From positions 124,001-188,000 of the forward strand of contig NZ_VDET01000001.1 of assembly GCF_006381105.1 (NCBI RefSeq): a stretch of 64,000 nt of DNA, given 5' to 3'. This document shows positions 1-9,216 of the stretch, piece by piece; position 1 is the stretch's first letter; each line of letters opens with the position of its first letter. The notes beneath the pieces are model-generated. The model was not told the origin of the DNA and did not search any database. It worked only from the letters and a program-made list of their open reading frames with translations. The translations under genes were made by a program, and so were the position numbers. This DNA is from Flavicella sediminum (lineage in GTDB: Bacteria; Bacteroidota; Bacteroidia; Flavobacteriales; Flavobacteriaceae).

Positions 1-1067
1 GTACCAAATCGCAGTATTTTGAATTGTACAAGCAATCTGCTTTAGCTGTAAAATCAATTGATAAACGTTTGAAAGTCGGAGGTCCGTCTACAAGTAATTT
101 TGTTCCAGACACCCGTTTTGATGGAGAAACTACAGATGAGAAAGCTTCTGATGCGGTTTTTAATACAAAAGACATCAATTCTTTGAAATGGCATGGAGTG
201 TGGATCGAAGATTTTTTAAGCTATTGTGAAAAAGAGAAACTTCCTGTCGATTTTGTAACAACACATCCATATCCAACAGATTATGCGTTTAACCCAGAAA
301 CAGGAAAAGGAAAGGGCTTAACAAGGTTTGTTCAATCTACTAAGTTAGATTTGGAATGGTTGAATAAAACCATTAAAAAAAGTGCTTTTCCAAATGTAGA
401 AATTCATTTAACAGAATGGAATACAAGTCCAAGTAGTAGAGATGCCATGCACGACCGTTTACCTGCGGCAGCCTATATTGTAAAAACCAATTTAGACTGT
501 ATTGGCTTAACCAATTCATTGGCTTTTTGGACGTTTACCGATATTTTTGAAGAAAAAGGTGGCGCTGCAAGTATTTTTCATGGAGGTTTTGGAATGATCA
601 ATTTTCAAGGTTTGGTAAAACCATCCTATCATGCTTATCGCATGTTGCACCAACTAGGAGATGTACAACTTTATAAAGACGATTATTTATTTGTTAGTAA
701 AAATTCAAAAAACGGAAAAGTAACGGCATTGGCCTATAATTATCCTGTAGAATATGAAAAATCTGTTCCCGCAGGAAGTGATAAAAGAGAAATAGGTACT
801 TCCAAAGAATTAAATTTTTCTTTGACAGGTTTAAAACCAGGAAGCTTATTTACGTTGGAGATTATGGACAAAGACCATGGTAATATTCATAACTTTTGGG
901 AAGATATGGGGAAACCTGAACCACCAACTAGAGAAGAAATTAAAATAATGAAAGCCTATGCCAATTCTATGAAAACGGAGTATGTAAAGGTCAATGAGCA
1001 AGGTGTTTTGGCAATTCACCATCAAATTACGCCTTGGAGTTTGGTTTTGATCAAACAAGTCAATTAA
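1..1067 (+). CDS. GH39-family glycoside hydrolase (5' truncated)
   Basis: The reading frame is open from base 3 to the stop, so the N-terminus lies outside the window; the TTG at 24 is not a real start. About 354 residues are visible. A Glu in the segment HLTEWNTSP sits where the GH39 nucleophile is expected at the end of a TIM-barrel strand. It is followed by a WTFTD strand and a beta-sandwich tail ending in PWSLVLIKQ, the usual C-terminal accessory domain of GH39 beta-xylosidases. GH39 enzymes are retaining exo-enzymes (beta-xylosidase, iduronidase and others), so the substrate cannot be read from sequence. The GH3 gene starts 9 nt downstream, so the two are probably co-transcribed and act on one oligosaccharide. 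This pair also occurs in ulvan- and xylan-type loci, so it may belong to a locus extending left of the window. Confidence 0.8.
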   Translation, partial: TKSQYFELYKQSALAVKSIDKRLKVGGPSTSNFVPDTRFDGETTDEKASDAVFNTKDINSLKWHGVWIEDFLSYCEKEKLPVDFVTTHPYPTDYAFNPETGKGKGLTRFVQSTKLDLEWLNKTIKKSAFPNVEIHLTEWNTSPSSRDAMHDRLPAAAYIVKTNLDCIGLTNSLAFWTFTDIFEEKGGAASIFHGGFGMINFQGLVKPSYHAYRMLHQLGDVQLYKDDYLFVSKNSKNGKVTALAYNYPVEYEKSVPAGSDKREIGTSKELNFSLTGLKPGSLFTLEIMDKDHGNIHNFWEDMGKPEPPTREEIKIMKAYANSMKTEYVKVNEQGVLAIHHQITPWSLVLIKQVN

Positions 1068-1076
1068 AAAATACTT

Positions 1077-3485
1077 ATGAAAAAAATAAATATTTCATTA
1101 ATAGTCTTTGTTTCGTTTTTGTTTATCGGAATGAAACCTGAGATAAAAACAATTTATTATAAGGGGTGGATCGATTTCAATAAGAATGGAGTTAAAGATG
1201 TTTTTGAAGACCCTACAGCAGGGCTTGATGCAAGAGTTGCGAATTTAATTTCTTTAATGAATGTGAACGAAAAAACCTGCCAGCTGACGACGTTGTATGG
1301 TTTTTCTCGTGTTTTAGAAGATAAATTTCCAACTCCGAATTGGAAAAACAGGGTTTGGAAAGATGGGATTGCCAATATTGATGAACATTTAAATACAATT
1401 TGGAATCAGGAAAAAACCCATACAAAATATGCTTTTCCATACAGCACACATGCCGAAGCAATTAATACGGTTCAAAAATGGTTTGTAGAAGAAACTAGAT
1501 TGGGAATTCCAGTAGACTTTACCAATGAAGGGGTCCATGGTTTGTGTCATGAAAAAGCAACACCCTTGCCAGCTCCTATTGGAATAGGGAGCACCTGGAA
1601 CAAAGCTTTGGTGCGTAAAGCAGGTGAAATAGTTGGACGAGAAGCAAAGGCATTGGGATACACCAATGTATATGCACCAATTTTAGATGTGGCCAGAGAT
1701 CAACGTTGGGGACGTGTTTTGGAATGTTATGGAGAAGAACCTTTTCATATCGCTGAAATGGGCAAACAAATGACTTTAGGAATTCAATCGCAAGGAGTTG
1801 CTTCTACCTTAAAGCATTTTGCGGTATACAGTGTGCCAAAAGGAGCGCGAGATGGTGATGCACGAACAGATCCGCATGTAGCGCCAAGAGAACTATTTCA
1901 ATTGCACTTGTATCCTTTTAAAAGAGTGATAGCGGAGGCAAAACCTATGGGAGTTATGAGTAGTTACAACGATTATGACGGAGTGCCAATTACGGCAAGT
2001 CATTATTTTTTGACAGAATTATTGCGAGAACAATATGGCTTTGATGGTTATGTAGTTTCCGATAGTGAAGCTGTTGAATATGTTTCAGAAAAACACCATG
2101 TGGCAGAAAATTATAAAGAAGCTGTTCGCCAAGTAGTTGAAGCGGGTTTAAATGTGAGAACCACTTTTAGAACTCCAGAGTCTTTTATAGAACCTTTACG
2201 AGAATTGATACAAGAAGGAAAGATTTCTATGAAAACCATTGATGCAAGAGTAGCAGATGTTTTGCGTGTGAAATTCAGATTGGGATTGTTTGATAGCCCC
2301 TATGTTGAAAATCCGAAGGAAGCAGATAAATTAGTGCATACAGCCGAAGATGAAGCCTTTTCAAAGCAAATAAACAGAGAATCTTTGGTTTTGTTGAAGA
2401 ATGAGAATAATGCATTGCCATTGGATGTTAATAATTTGAAAAATATTTTGGTGACAGGCCCCTTGGCAGATGAGGTGAGTTTTACCTATAGTAGGTATGG
2501 CCCTGCATTCAATCCATCCGTTTCCGTATATCAGGGCATTAAAAAATATGCAGGAAACAAAGCGGCAGTAAGTTTTGAAAAAGGTTGTGATATTGTAGAT
2601 CCTAACTGGCCTGGAAGTGAAATTATTCCAACACCTTTATCGGAAAAAGAGCAAGCAAGTATTGATGCTGCTGTTGAAAAAGCAAAACAATCGGATGTGA
2701 TTATTGCGGTGGTAGGTGAAGATGAAAAACGAGTAGGAGAAACAAAATCAAGAACAAGCTTAGGATTACCAGGAAGGCAATTTCAATTAGTACAAGCACT
2801 TTATGCTACAGGTAAACCGGTTATTTTGGTTTTAATTAACGGACAGCCATTAACCATTAATTGGGAAAATAAATTTTTACCTGCAATTTTGGAAGCTTGG
2901 TTTCCTAGCACGGCTGCAGGAGATGTAATTGCCGAAACTTTATTTGGAGCCTACAATCCTGGGGGAAAATTATCGGTAACATTTCCAAAAGCAGTCGGGC
3001 AAATTCCTTTAAATTTTCCTTTTAAACCAGGGTCACAAGCAGGACAGCCTGGAGCAGGACCAAATGGTTACGGAAATACACGTGTTTTAGGTCCTTTGTA
3101 TCCTTTTGGTTATGGCTTAAGTTATACCAATTTTGAGTATAGCGATTTGCTTGTGCATCAAAAAACAAAACATACACAAAGTGTCATTGAAGTTTCTTGT
3201 AAAATTAAAAACACAGGAAAAGTAGCAGGAGACGAGGTTGTTCAACTGTATATAAAAGATTATGTAAGTAGTGTAACAACGTATGAATCACAGCTTCGTG
3301 GTTTTGAACGAATTCATTTGTTGCCTAATGAAACAAAAATAGTTAATTTCGCAATTCTGCCAAATAATTTGGCACTATTGGATAAGAACATGAATTGGAC
3401 CGTTGAACCTGGTTTGTTTAATGTTCAGATAGGGAGTTCTTCTGTTGATATCCGATTGAATAAAGATTTTGAGTTAAAGGAATAA
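1077..3485 (+). CDS. GH3 beta-glycosidase, secreted or periplasmic
   Basis: An 802-residue, full-length GH3 enzyme. A hydrophobic N-terminal segment (residues 5-18) acts as signal peptide or anchor. The (beta/alpha)8 domain follows, with the family block GRVLECYGEEP and a KHF segment. The nucleophile Asp is at about residue 329 in VVSDSEAVEY. Next come the alpha/beta sandwich domain (LVLLKNE, then VVGEDE near residue 545) and a C-terminal Fn3-like domain (GYGLSYTNFEYS to the end). GH3 members are retaining beta-glucosidases, beta-xylosidases or N-acetylglucosaminidases; the next-door GH39 gene favours xylosidase/glucosidase-type action, but this is inference. ATG 1077 is 9 nt behind the GH39 stop. 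Confidence 0.88.
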   Translation: MKKINISLIVFVSFLFIGMKPEIKTIYYKGWIDFNKNGVKDVFEDPTAGLDARVANLISLMNVNEKTCQLTTLYGFSRVLEDKFPTPNWKNRVWKDGIANIDEHLNTIWNQEKTHTKYAFPYSTHAEAINTVQKWFVEETRLGIPVDFTNEGVHGLCHEKATPLPAPIGIGSTWNKALVRKAGEIVGREAKALGYTNVYAPILDVARDQRWGRVLECYGEEPFHIAEMGKQMTLGIQSQGVASTLKHFAVYSVPKGARDGDARTDPHVAPRELFQLHLYPFKRVIAEAKPMGVMSSYNDYDGVPITASHYFLTELLREQYGFDGYVVSDSEAVEYVSEKHHVAENYKEAVRQVVEAGLNVRTTFRTPESFIEPLRELIQEGKISMKTIDARVADVLRVKFRLGLFDSPYVENPKEADKLVHTAEDEAFSKQINRESLVLLKNENNALPLDVNNLKNILVTGPLADEVSFTYSRYGPAFNPSVSVYQGIKKYAGNKAAVSFEKGCDIVDPNWPGSEIIPTPLSEKEQASIDAAVEKAKQSDVIIAVVGEDEKRVGETKSRTSLGLPGRQFQLVQALYATGKPVILVLINGQPLTINWENKFLPAILEAWFPSTAAGDVIAETLFGAYNPGGKLSVTFPKAVGQIPLNFPFKPGSQAGQPGAGPNGYGNTRVLGPLYPFGYGLSYTNFEYSDLLVHQKTKHTQSVIEVSCKIKNTGKVAGDEVVQLYIKDYVSSVTTYESQLRGFERIHLLPNETKIVNFAILPNNLALLDKNMNWTVEPGLFNVQIGSSSVDIRLNKDFELKE

Positions 3486-3515
3486 AACAATTTAGTTGTT
3501 TTTGAAATTGCGCTC

Positions 3516-3554
3516 TGATTTTTAGTTTTTATTAAAAAAGAAAACTAAAAATCA
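3516..3554. repeat. AT-rich perfect hairpin behind the GH3 gene
   Basis: A 14-bp perfect inverted repeat (TGATTTTTAGTTTT at 3516-3529 and its complement at 3541-3554) with an 11-nt loop. It lies between GH3 and the next gene. It is followed by an A-run rather than a T-run on the plus strand, so it is not a textbook intrinsic terminator. It could stabilise the GH3 transcript end or act as a weak terminator. Confidence 0.5.
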
Positions 3555-3654
3555 AAAAAAACAGTACTGATAAAAAAATATTGATTTGAAAAAGAAAGAT
3601 ACATTAGATGCAGGACGAAAATCAAAATAATAGATAAATATAGAATTTTAGGGG

Positions 3655-4434
3655 ATGAATTTAGAATTACAAGATAAGGTTATCATAATTACAGGTGGCT
3701 CAAAAGGAGTGGGCTTAGGTATTGTAGAGTCGTTGTTAGAAGAAGGAGCGATTCCTGTAATTATTACTCGTAACAAAGAAAGTGTTGAAGAGGTATTAAA
3801 GGAGCATGAAAATAAAGGGAATGAAGTTTTTTCTGCCATTGCAGAATTGACAGATCCGAAGCAATGTGAAGATGCAATTAAAGCAGTTGTTGAAAAATAT
3901 GGACGTATTGACGGACTCGTAAACAACGCAGGAGTAAACGATAGTGTTGGTTTAGAGCATGGAAATTATGAAAGGTTCATGAATTCTTTAAAACGAAATG
4001 TAGTACATTATTATTTGATGGCACATTATGCATTACCCGAGCTAAAAAAGAGCAAAGGTTCCATCGTGAATATAAGTTCTAAGACTGCAGAAACCGGACA
4101 AGGAGGTACTTCTGGCTATGCCGCAGCAAATGGTGGACGTAATGCTTTAACTAGAGAGTGGGCTTTAGAGCTTTTGCCTTATGGAATTAGAGTAAATGCC
4201 TTGGTAGTGGCGGAATGTTATACACCTTTGTATGAAAAATGGATCAATACTTTTTCGAATAAAGAAGAAAAACTAGCAGAGATTACTAAAAATATTCCTT
4301 TAGGAAACAGAATGACTACTGCAGAAGAAATAGGAGATACGGTAACCTTTTTATTATCAAACAAATCGAGCCATACTACAGGCCAATTGATACATGTAGA
4401 TGGAGGTTATACGCATTTGGATAGAGCCCTGTAA
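3655..4434 (+). CDS. Short-chain dehydrogenase, L-fucose/L-galactose dehydrogenase-like
   Basis: A 259-residue classical SDR. It shows the dinucleotide loop TGGSKGVGLG (about residues 14-23), NNAG, the catalytic Ser region NISSKT, and the C-terminal HVDGGYTHLDRAL. It resembles bacterial L-fucose dehydrogenase-type SDRs, notably in the segment following the active site with ECYTPLYEKW. L-fucose is 6-deoxy-L-galactose, so oxidation of L-galactose released from porphyran is an attractive role (inference). The usual YxxxK is Tyr155-Ala-Ala-Ala-Asn159 here, so the canonical lysine is replaced by Asn. It stands alone between two hairpins; ATG 3655 follows an AT-rich leader. It could also serve L-fucose or another aldose. 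Confidence 0.75.
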   Translation: MNLELQDKVIIITGGSKGVGLGIVESLLEEGAIPVIITRNKESVEEVLKEHENKGNEVFSAIAELTDPKQCEDAIKAVVEKYGRIDGLVNNAGVNDSVGLEHGNYERFMNSLKRNVVHYYLMAHYALPELKKSKGSIVNISSKTAETGQGGTSGYAAANGGRNALTREWALELLPYGIRVNALVVAECYTPLYEKWINTFSNKEEKLAEITKNIPLGNRMTTAEEIGDTVTFLLSNKSSHTTGQLIHVDGGYTHLDRAL

Positions 4435-4452
4435 AATTCGGCTATAAAAGTT

Positions 4453-4512
4453 TTAACTTTACAATGTGCTTTTTTAGAATTGTTTTCTAAAGCGGGCACT
4501 TTGTAAAGTTAA
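4453..4512. repeat. 60-bp long imperfect palindrome with nested hairpin
   Basis: Arms TTAACTTTACAATGTGC (4453-4469) and GCACTTTGTAAAGTTAA (4496-4512) pair over 17 bp with one mismatch. The interior holds a second stem (TTTAGAA with TTCTAAA). It sits between the SDR stop and the regulator start. No T-run follows the outer stem. It probably ends or insulates the SDR transcript, or is a cruciform-forming repeat. Confidence 0.6.
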
Positions 4513-4553
4513 CTTCTTGATTAATTTAAATACTTTCTTTAGTTTTATAATTT

Positions 4554-7500
4554 ATGTTCAAAATATTTTTAAGTATGAATTTCAGGTTTTGTATGGTTGT
4601 TTGTTATTTTATTTCGCAAACAATGATAGGGCAATTTAACAACTTGAAATTTGAAAACTTAGATGTTTTTGACGGACTTTCGAGCAGTACTTGTAATGAA
4701 ATTTTTCAGGACAAAGAAGGTTATTTATGGTTTGGTACTATTGATGGGTTGAATAAATACAATGGCTATGAATTTGAAATTTTTAGATCTATTCAAAAAG
4801 ATTCGACCTCTATTAGTAACAATAGAATTAACAAAATTGCAGAAGATAATGCAGGAAATTTATGGATAGGAACCAATAATGGTTTGAATCTTTTAAACAA
4901 AAGAACCAATAAGTTTGTTCGAGTAAACCTATACCGAAATTTTTCTTTATCGAAAAGTTCAAAGAAAATCATAAATGATTTATTGTACGACGAAATCAAT
5001 AATATTTTATGGGTGGCTACCAATAACGGAGTCATAAAAATTATTTTAAATGACGATAATTTAAATACGTCAAATTACGAGTTTTCTTATTATTTAAATG
5101 ACCAGTCCAATCCTAGATCCTTAGATCATAATGGCGTAAATGTAATTTTAAAGGATGAGAATGGTAGTATTTGGATTGGAACCAACGGTGAGTATTTAAA
5201 TAAATACAATGCCAATAAAGATAATTTTGATCGAATACTTATAGATAAAATTGAGCCTTATGAGTTGAATCATATTCCTAAAAAGGTATTTATTGATATA
5301 GAAGGCGATTTTTGGATTGGTAATGATTTGTCGAATTTAATTCTTTGGAATAAAAAACAAAACAAATTTAGTCATATTTCTATCGTCGATAAGAACATTC
5401 CAATTCTAGATTTTTATCAAGATAGCAATGGCTTATTTTGGGTGTCTACAGATGTTCAAGGAATTTATGTTTTTAGCAGAACTAACGGAGAAGTGAAATT
5501 GTTAAAGCATATTGTTAATGATTTTTCAGATCCTTTTTCTCTTCCCAATAACAAAGCATCAAAAATATTTCAAGATAAGAAAGGGGTTTATTGGATAGGG
5601 AGTTATGACAAAGGGGTGAGTAAATTTGACCCAACAAATTATCCTTTTGGCTATTATTATTACAGACCATTTGATAAGAATAGTTTAAGCGAAAAAACAA
5701 TACAATCGGTTTTAGAGGATTCCAAAGGTAGAATTTGGCTAAGTGCCTACAATGGAGGTTTGAATCTGTTTGATGAAAAAAACAAAACATTTAAACATTT
5801 TGGAAACGGCAAAAAGGAGTCAAATAGTTTAAGTTCCTACAAAATCTTATACACTTTTGAAAGTCATGATGGTGCTATTTGGATTTGTACCCTAGATGGC
5901 GGTTTAAATAAATTTGATCCCAAAACCAATACTTTTATAAAATTCAATCACAACACAAAAGATTCTTTATCTATAGGACAAAATTCTGTTTGGGCGGGTG
6001 TTGAAGATTCAAAAAATAGGATTTGGCTTGCCTTAAGAACAGAAGGGATAAGTTTATACAATCCAAAAAATGAAAAATTTAAAAACTATAAAAGAAGCTT
6101 CGGTTCTAAAAATAGTTTGCTTAGCGATCGAGTGATTAGTCTTTTTATAGATTCAAAAGACCGCTTGTTTGTAGGAACATCCTTGGGGTTAAACATGGTT
6201 GATTTAAAGAAATTGAACGGTTTTATTCCTGAAGAAATTTCCTTTGAAAAATTAAAGTCGCCTACCTTAGATGGCGTTGGAATCAATTATATTACTGAAG
6301 ATCATTTAGGGAATATTTGGTTAGGTTCCGATAATGGAATTTACAAATTAGACAAAAATTTAAAAATACAAGCCTACTATTCTTCTCAAAATGGATTGCC
6401 TAACAATCTTGTTGTTGGTTTAAAAGAAGACAACAACCATAATTTATGGATCACCACAAAAGGTGGTTTGTCCTTATTAAATCCATTTACGCATCAGTTT
6501 AAAAATTTTAATGTTCATGACGGTTTACAAGGACCAGAATTTCAAAGCAAGTCCATTGAAAAAACAAAAGATGGGCGCATTATTATAGGGGGTATCAATG
6601 GCTTCAATATTTTCAATCCCGATGAAATTATTACACCGGTTTCAGTTGCATTGCGGCCTCAAATCACACATTTAAAACTAAATAATAAAGCCGTTGTAGC
6701 AGGAGAAACCATTAACGGACGTATTCTTATTAATAAAAATATTTCTGAAACCAAAGACTTGGTTTTAAAGCACAATGAAAACTATTTAACGTTTGAGTTT
6801 TTGGCCTTGTTTTTAGAAAATCCAGAACGGGTGCAATATGCATATCGTTTAAAAGGTTTGGACAATGATTTTATCAATGTAGGTGCAAATAGAGTGGTCA
6901 ATCATTCAAATTTAGAACCGGGTAATTATGTGTTTGAAGTAAAAGCTTCTATTGACGAATTGTGGGAAGAAAGTGAAATTGCTTTTGTAACAATTAAAAT
7001 ATTACCTCCGCTTTGGAAAACTTGGTGGGCTTACTTGCTTTACGTTGTAGCTGCTGCTTTGTTGGTTTGGTTTTTTATGAGACTGTATAGCAAAAGTTTT
7101 CAAAAAACACAGGAACATAAATTGGATTTAATGAAAATTCAATTTTTCATCAATGTGTCTCATGAGTTTAGAACACCTTTAACCTTGATATTGAATCCTT
7201 TAGATAAAATACTAACGGGCTTACACAGTACCGAGTTGGTGAAAGCCTCTGCCTTATCGGCACAAAGAAGCGCTATGCGTTTGTTGCATTTGGTAAATCA
7301 ATTGTTAGATTATAGAAAAATGGATGCTGGAATGGCGCCTTTGCAATTGGAAAAAGGAGATATTGTTACTTTTGGAAAGGATATTTTTTTACTATTTAAA
7401 GGATTGGCTGCTAAAAAAGAAATTGAATACAAATTTGTTTGTACTTCAAAAAAGATCACAGCACTTTTCGATTTTGATAAGATTGAAAAAATTATCACCA

Positions 7501-8747
7501 ATTTAATTTCTAATGCCATAAAATTTACAGACAATGGAGGTGAAATTACCATTACTATTCGAGAAGTACTTGTAGATATCCGAAATTCCAATTTCTTGAA
7601 AATACAGCAAGGGAAAATGGGAGATCATGTTGAAATTGTGATTGAAGACAATGGTGTTGGTTTGAACAAAGAACAATTGGAAAATATTTTTTCTCGTTTT
7701 TACAATTTAGATCTTTCAAAATCGGGAACAGGTATTGGACTTAATTTTACAAAAGCCTTGGTAGAAATGCACAAGGGAGAAATTTCTGTAAGAAGTAAAA
7801 ATAAAAAAGGAACCAGTTTTGTTGTGAAATTACCTTTAGATTTGACAGGTGAAGCAAAAGAGGTAGGTAAGGTTAAAAATCAATTTTTAATCAACTCAGT
7901 GAAATCTGTAGAATATGACATGTTGATTTCTAATGATGATTTACCTGAAGAAGAAACTAAATCAAGTGATATTGATTCAAAATCTTTGACACTTTTAATT
8001 GTTGAAGACAATAGAGAATTGAGAAATCATTTAAAGGATGATTTAAGTGATTTCTACAAAGTAAAAGTAGCCGTCAACGGAAAAGAAGGCTTGAAAATGG
8101 CTTCAAAATATTATCCCGATTTAATTATTAGCGATGTAATGATGCCTGAAATGGATGGGTTTGAAATGTGTAGCGCTATTAAAAGTGAATTTGATACCTC
8201 TCATATTCCTATTATTTTATTAACAGCTAGAAGCCGAGAAGAAGATTTGATTACAGGTTACGAGCATGGGGCTGATGCCTATTTGCCAAAACCTTTTAAA
8301 ATGAGTATTCTCAAAGCCAGAATTAAAAACTTACTAGAGGCCAAGGCCAGAGTCAAAGAAAAATTCTCTAAACTTGGCGCTGTTTTACCTACAGAAAAAT
8401 TAACGTCCAGCTCATTGGATGATGCTTTTATTGAGAAAACAACAAAAGTAATATTAGATAATATTAGTGATCCAGATTTTAAACTAGAAAATATTCTAGA
8501 AGCTGTTGGAATTGGACGCTCTCAGTTTTATCGAAAAATACAATCCATTACAGGGCAAAATCCAAGTAATTTTATCAGGTCTACTCGTTTGCGATATGCT
8601 TCAGAGTTGTTGTTAAACAATGCACATTCCATAAAAGAAGTTACCCATATGACTGGGTTTAATTCTACGGCTTATTTTAGTAAAACCTTTCGAGAATTGT
8701 TTAACGTGAGTCCTTCAGAATATATTGAACAAAATAAAAAAGACTAA
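4554..8747 (+). CDS. Hybrid two-component system regulator (HTCS)
   Basis: A 1397-residue one-protein signalling system that senses oligosaccharide in the periplasm and activates polysaccharide-utilisation genes. The order is: signal segment; about fourteen beta-propeller Reg_prop repeats (recurring WIGT, WLGS and WITT strands, residues 30-700); Y_Y_Y domain (ending near residue 810); one membrane helix (about 823-842, WWAYLLYVVAAALLVWFF); HisKA with His870 in FFINVSHEFRTPL; HATPase with N, G1 and G2 boxes (IEDNGVGL, GTGIGLNF); a receiver domain with Asp1194 in ISDVMMPEMDG; and a C-terminal AraC-type double helix-turn-helix. All catalytic motifs are intact. ATG 4575 is an alternative start. 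It is a candidate activator for the direct-repeat promoters described below, which is inference; it could equally serve the GH39/GH3 genes on its left. Confidence 0.95.
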   Translation: MFKIFLSMNFRFCMVVCYFISQTMIGQFNNLKFENLDVFDGLSSSTCNEIFQDKEGYLWFGTIDGLNKYNGYEFEIFRSIQKDSTSISNNRINKIAEDNAGNLWIGTNNGLNLLNKRTNKFVRVNLYRNFSLSKSSKKIINDLLYDEINNILWVATNNGVIKIILNDDNLNTSNYEFSYYLNDQSNPRSLDHNGVNVILKDENGSIWIGTNGEYLNKYNANKDNFDRILIDKIEPYELNHIPKKVFIDIEGDFWIGNDLSNLILWNKKQNKFSHISIVDKNIPILDFYQDSNGLFWVSTDVQGIYVFSRTNGEVKLLKHIVNDFSDPFSLPNNKASKIFQDKKGVYWIGSYDKGVSKFDPTNYPFGYYYYRPFDKNSLSEKTIQSVLEDSKGRIWLSAYNGGLNLFDEKNKTFKHFGNGKKESNSLSSYKILYTFESHDGAIWICTLDGGLNKFDPKTNTFIKFNHNTKDSLSIGQNSVWAGVEDSKNRIWLALRTEGISLYNPKNEKFKNYKRSFGSKNSLLSDRVISLFIDSKDRLFVGTSLGLNMVDLKKLNGFIPEEISFEKLKSPTLDGVGINYITEDHLGNIWLGSDNGIYKLDKNLKIQAYYSSQNGLPNNLVVGLKEDNNHNLWITTKGGLSLLNPFTHQFKNFNVHDGLQGPEFQSKSIEKTKDGRIIIGGINGFNIFNPDEIITPVSVALRPQITHLKLNNKAVVAGETINGRILINKNISETKDLVLKHNENYLTFEFLALFLENPERVQYAYRLKGLDNDFINVGANRVVNHSNLEPGNYVFEVKASIDELWEESEIAFVTIKILPPLWKTWWAYLLYVVAAALLVWFFMRLYSKSFQKTQEHKLDLMKIQFFINVSHEFRTPLTLILNPLDKILTGLHSTELVKASALSAQRSAMRLLHLVNQLLDYRKMDAGMAPLQLEKGDIVTFGKDIFLLFKGLAAKKEIEYKFVCTSKKITALFDFDKIEKIITNLISNAIKFTDNGGEITITIREVLVDIRNSNFLKIQQGKMGDHVEIVIEDNGVGLNKEQLENIFSRFYNLDLSKSGTGIGLNFTKALVEMHKGEISVRSKNKKGTSFVVKLPLDLTGEAKEVGKVKNQFLINSVKSVEYDMLISNDDLPEEETKSSDIDSKSLTLLIVEDNRELRNHLKDDLSDFYKVKVAVNGKEGLKMASKYYPDLIISDVMMPEMDGFEMCSAIKSEFDTSHIPIILLTARSREEDLITGYEHGADAYLPKPFKMSILKARIKNLLEAKARVKEKFSKLGAVLPTEKLTSSSLDDAFIEKTTKVILDNISDPDFKLENILEAVGIGRSQFYRKIQSITGQNPSNFIRSTRLRYASELLLNNAHSIKEVTHMTGFNSTAYFSKTFRELFNVSPSEYIEQNKKD

Positions 8748-9216
8748 AGTTTTTAATCATAAAGACACTAGCGTTTTTAAGTACGTTGCCATTTGCAATA
8801 CATCTACCCCCATTTTGATTTTCATCAAGGGTGAATCAATTAATTTGATTTCTACCTACGGATTGGGTTCGTTGGTTTGGAATAAATAACAAGATAAAAT
8901 TCAACAATATTTTGTTTATAATCCATGCTGTCTTCTGTCGTTACCGAATACCAAAACAACAAATAGTATATAAAAATAGGGGCGTAGTTTATTGTATAAC
9001 TAGGTTTTGCCAATGAATGGGTTGATAATTTATAGCGTTTGAACCATAATTTGTTTATAAAATTTCTTTGAAGAGATATTTTTACAAGAGTAAATCAACG
9101 GTAGAAATTTGAGAGGGAATAAATAAAATTCTTCGATCAGGTTTTTACTGAAAAATGTTTTAAAAAGAAATAACCTTAAGCGAATAACCAAAAACGAAAA
9201 ACTAATTGTAAACATT
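8748..9216. other. 469-nt intergenic region, no clear element
   Basis: AT-rich spacer between the regulator and the beta-helix lipoprotein. TTTGTTTATAA occurs twice (near 8911 and 9050), which may reflect promoter elements. No terminator hairpin, ACAT direct repeat or GTCTAGT element was found, and no protein-like reading frame is convincing. Confidence 0.5.
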
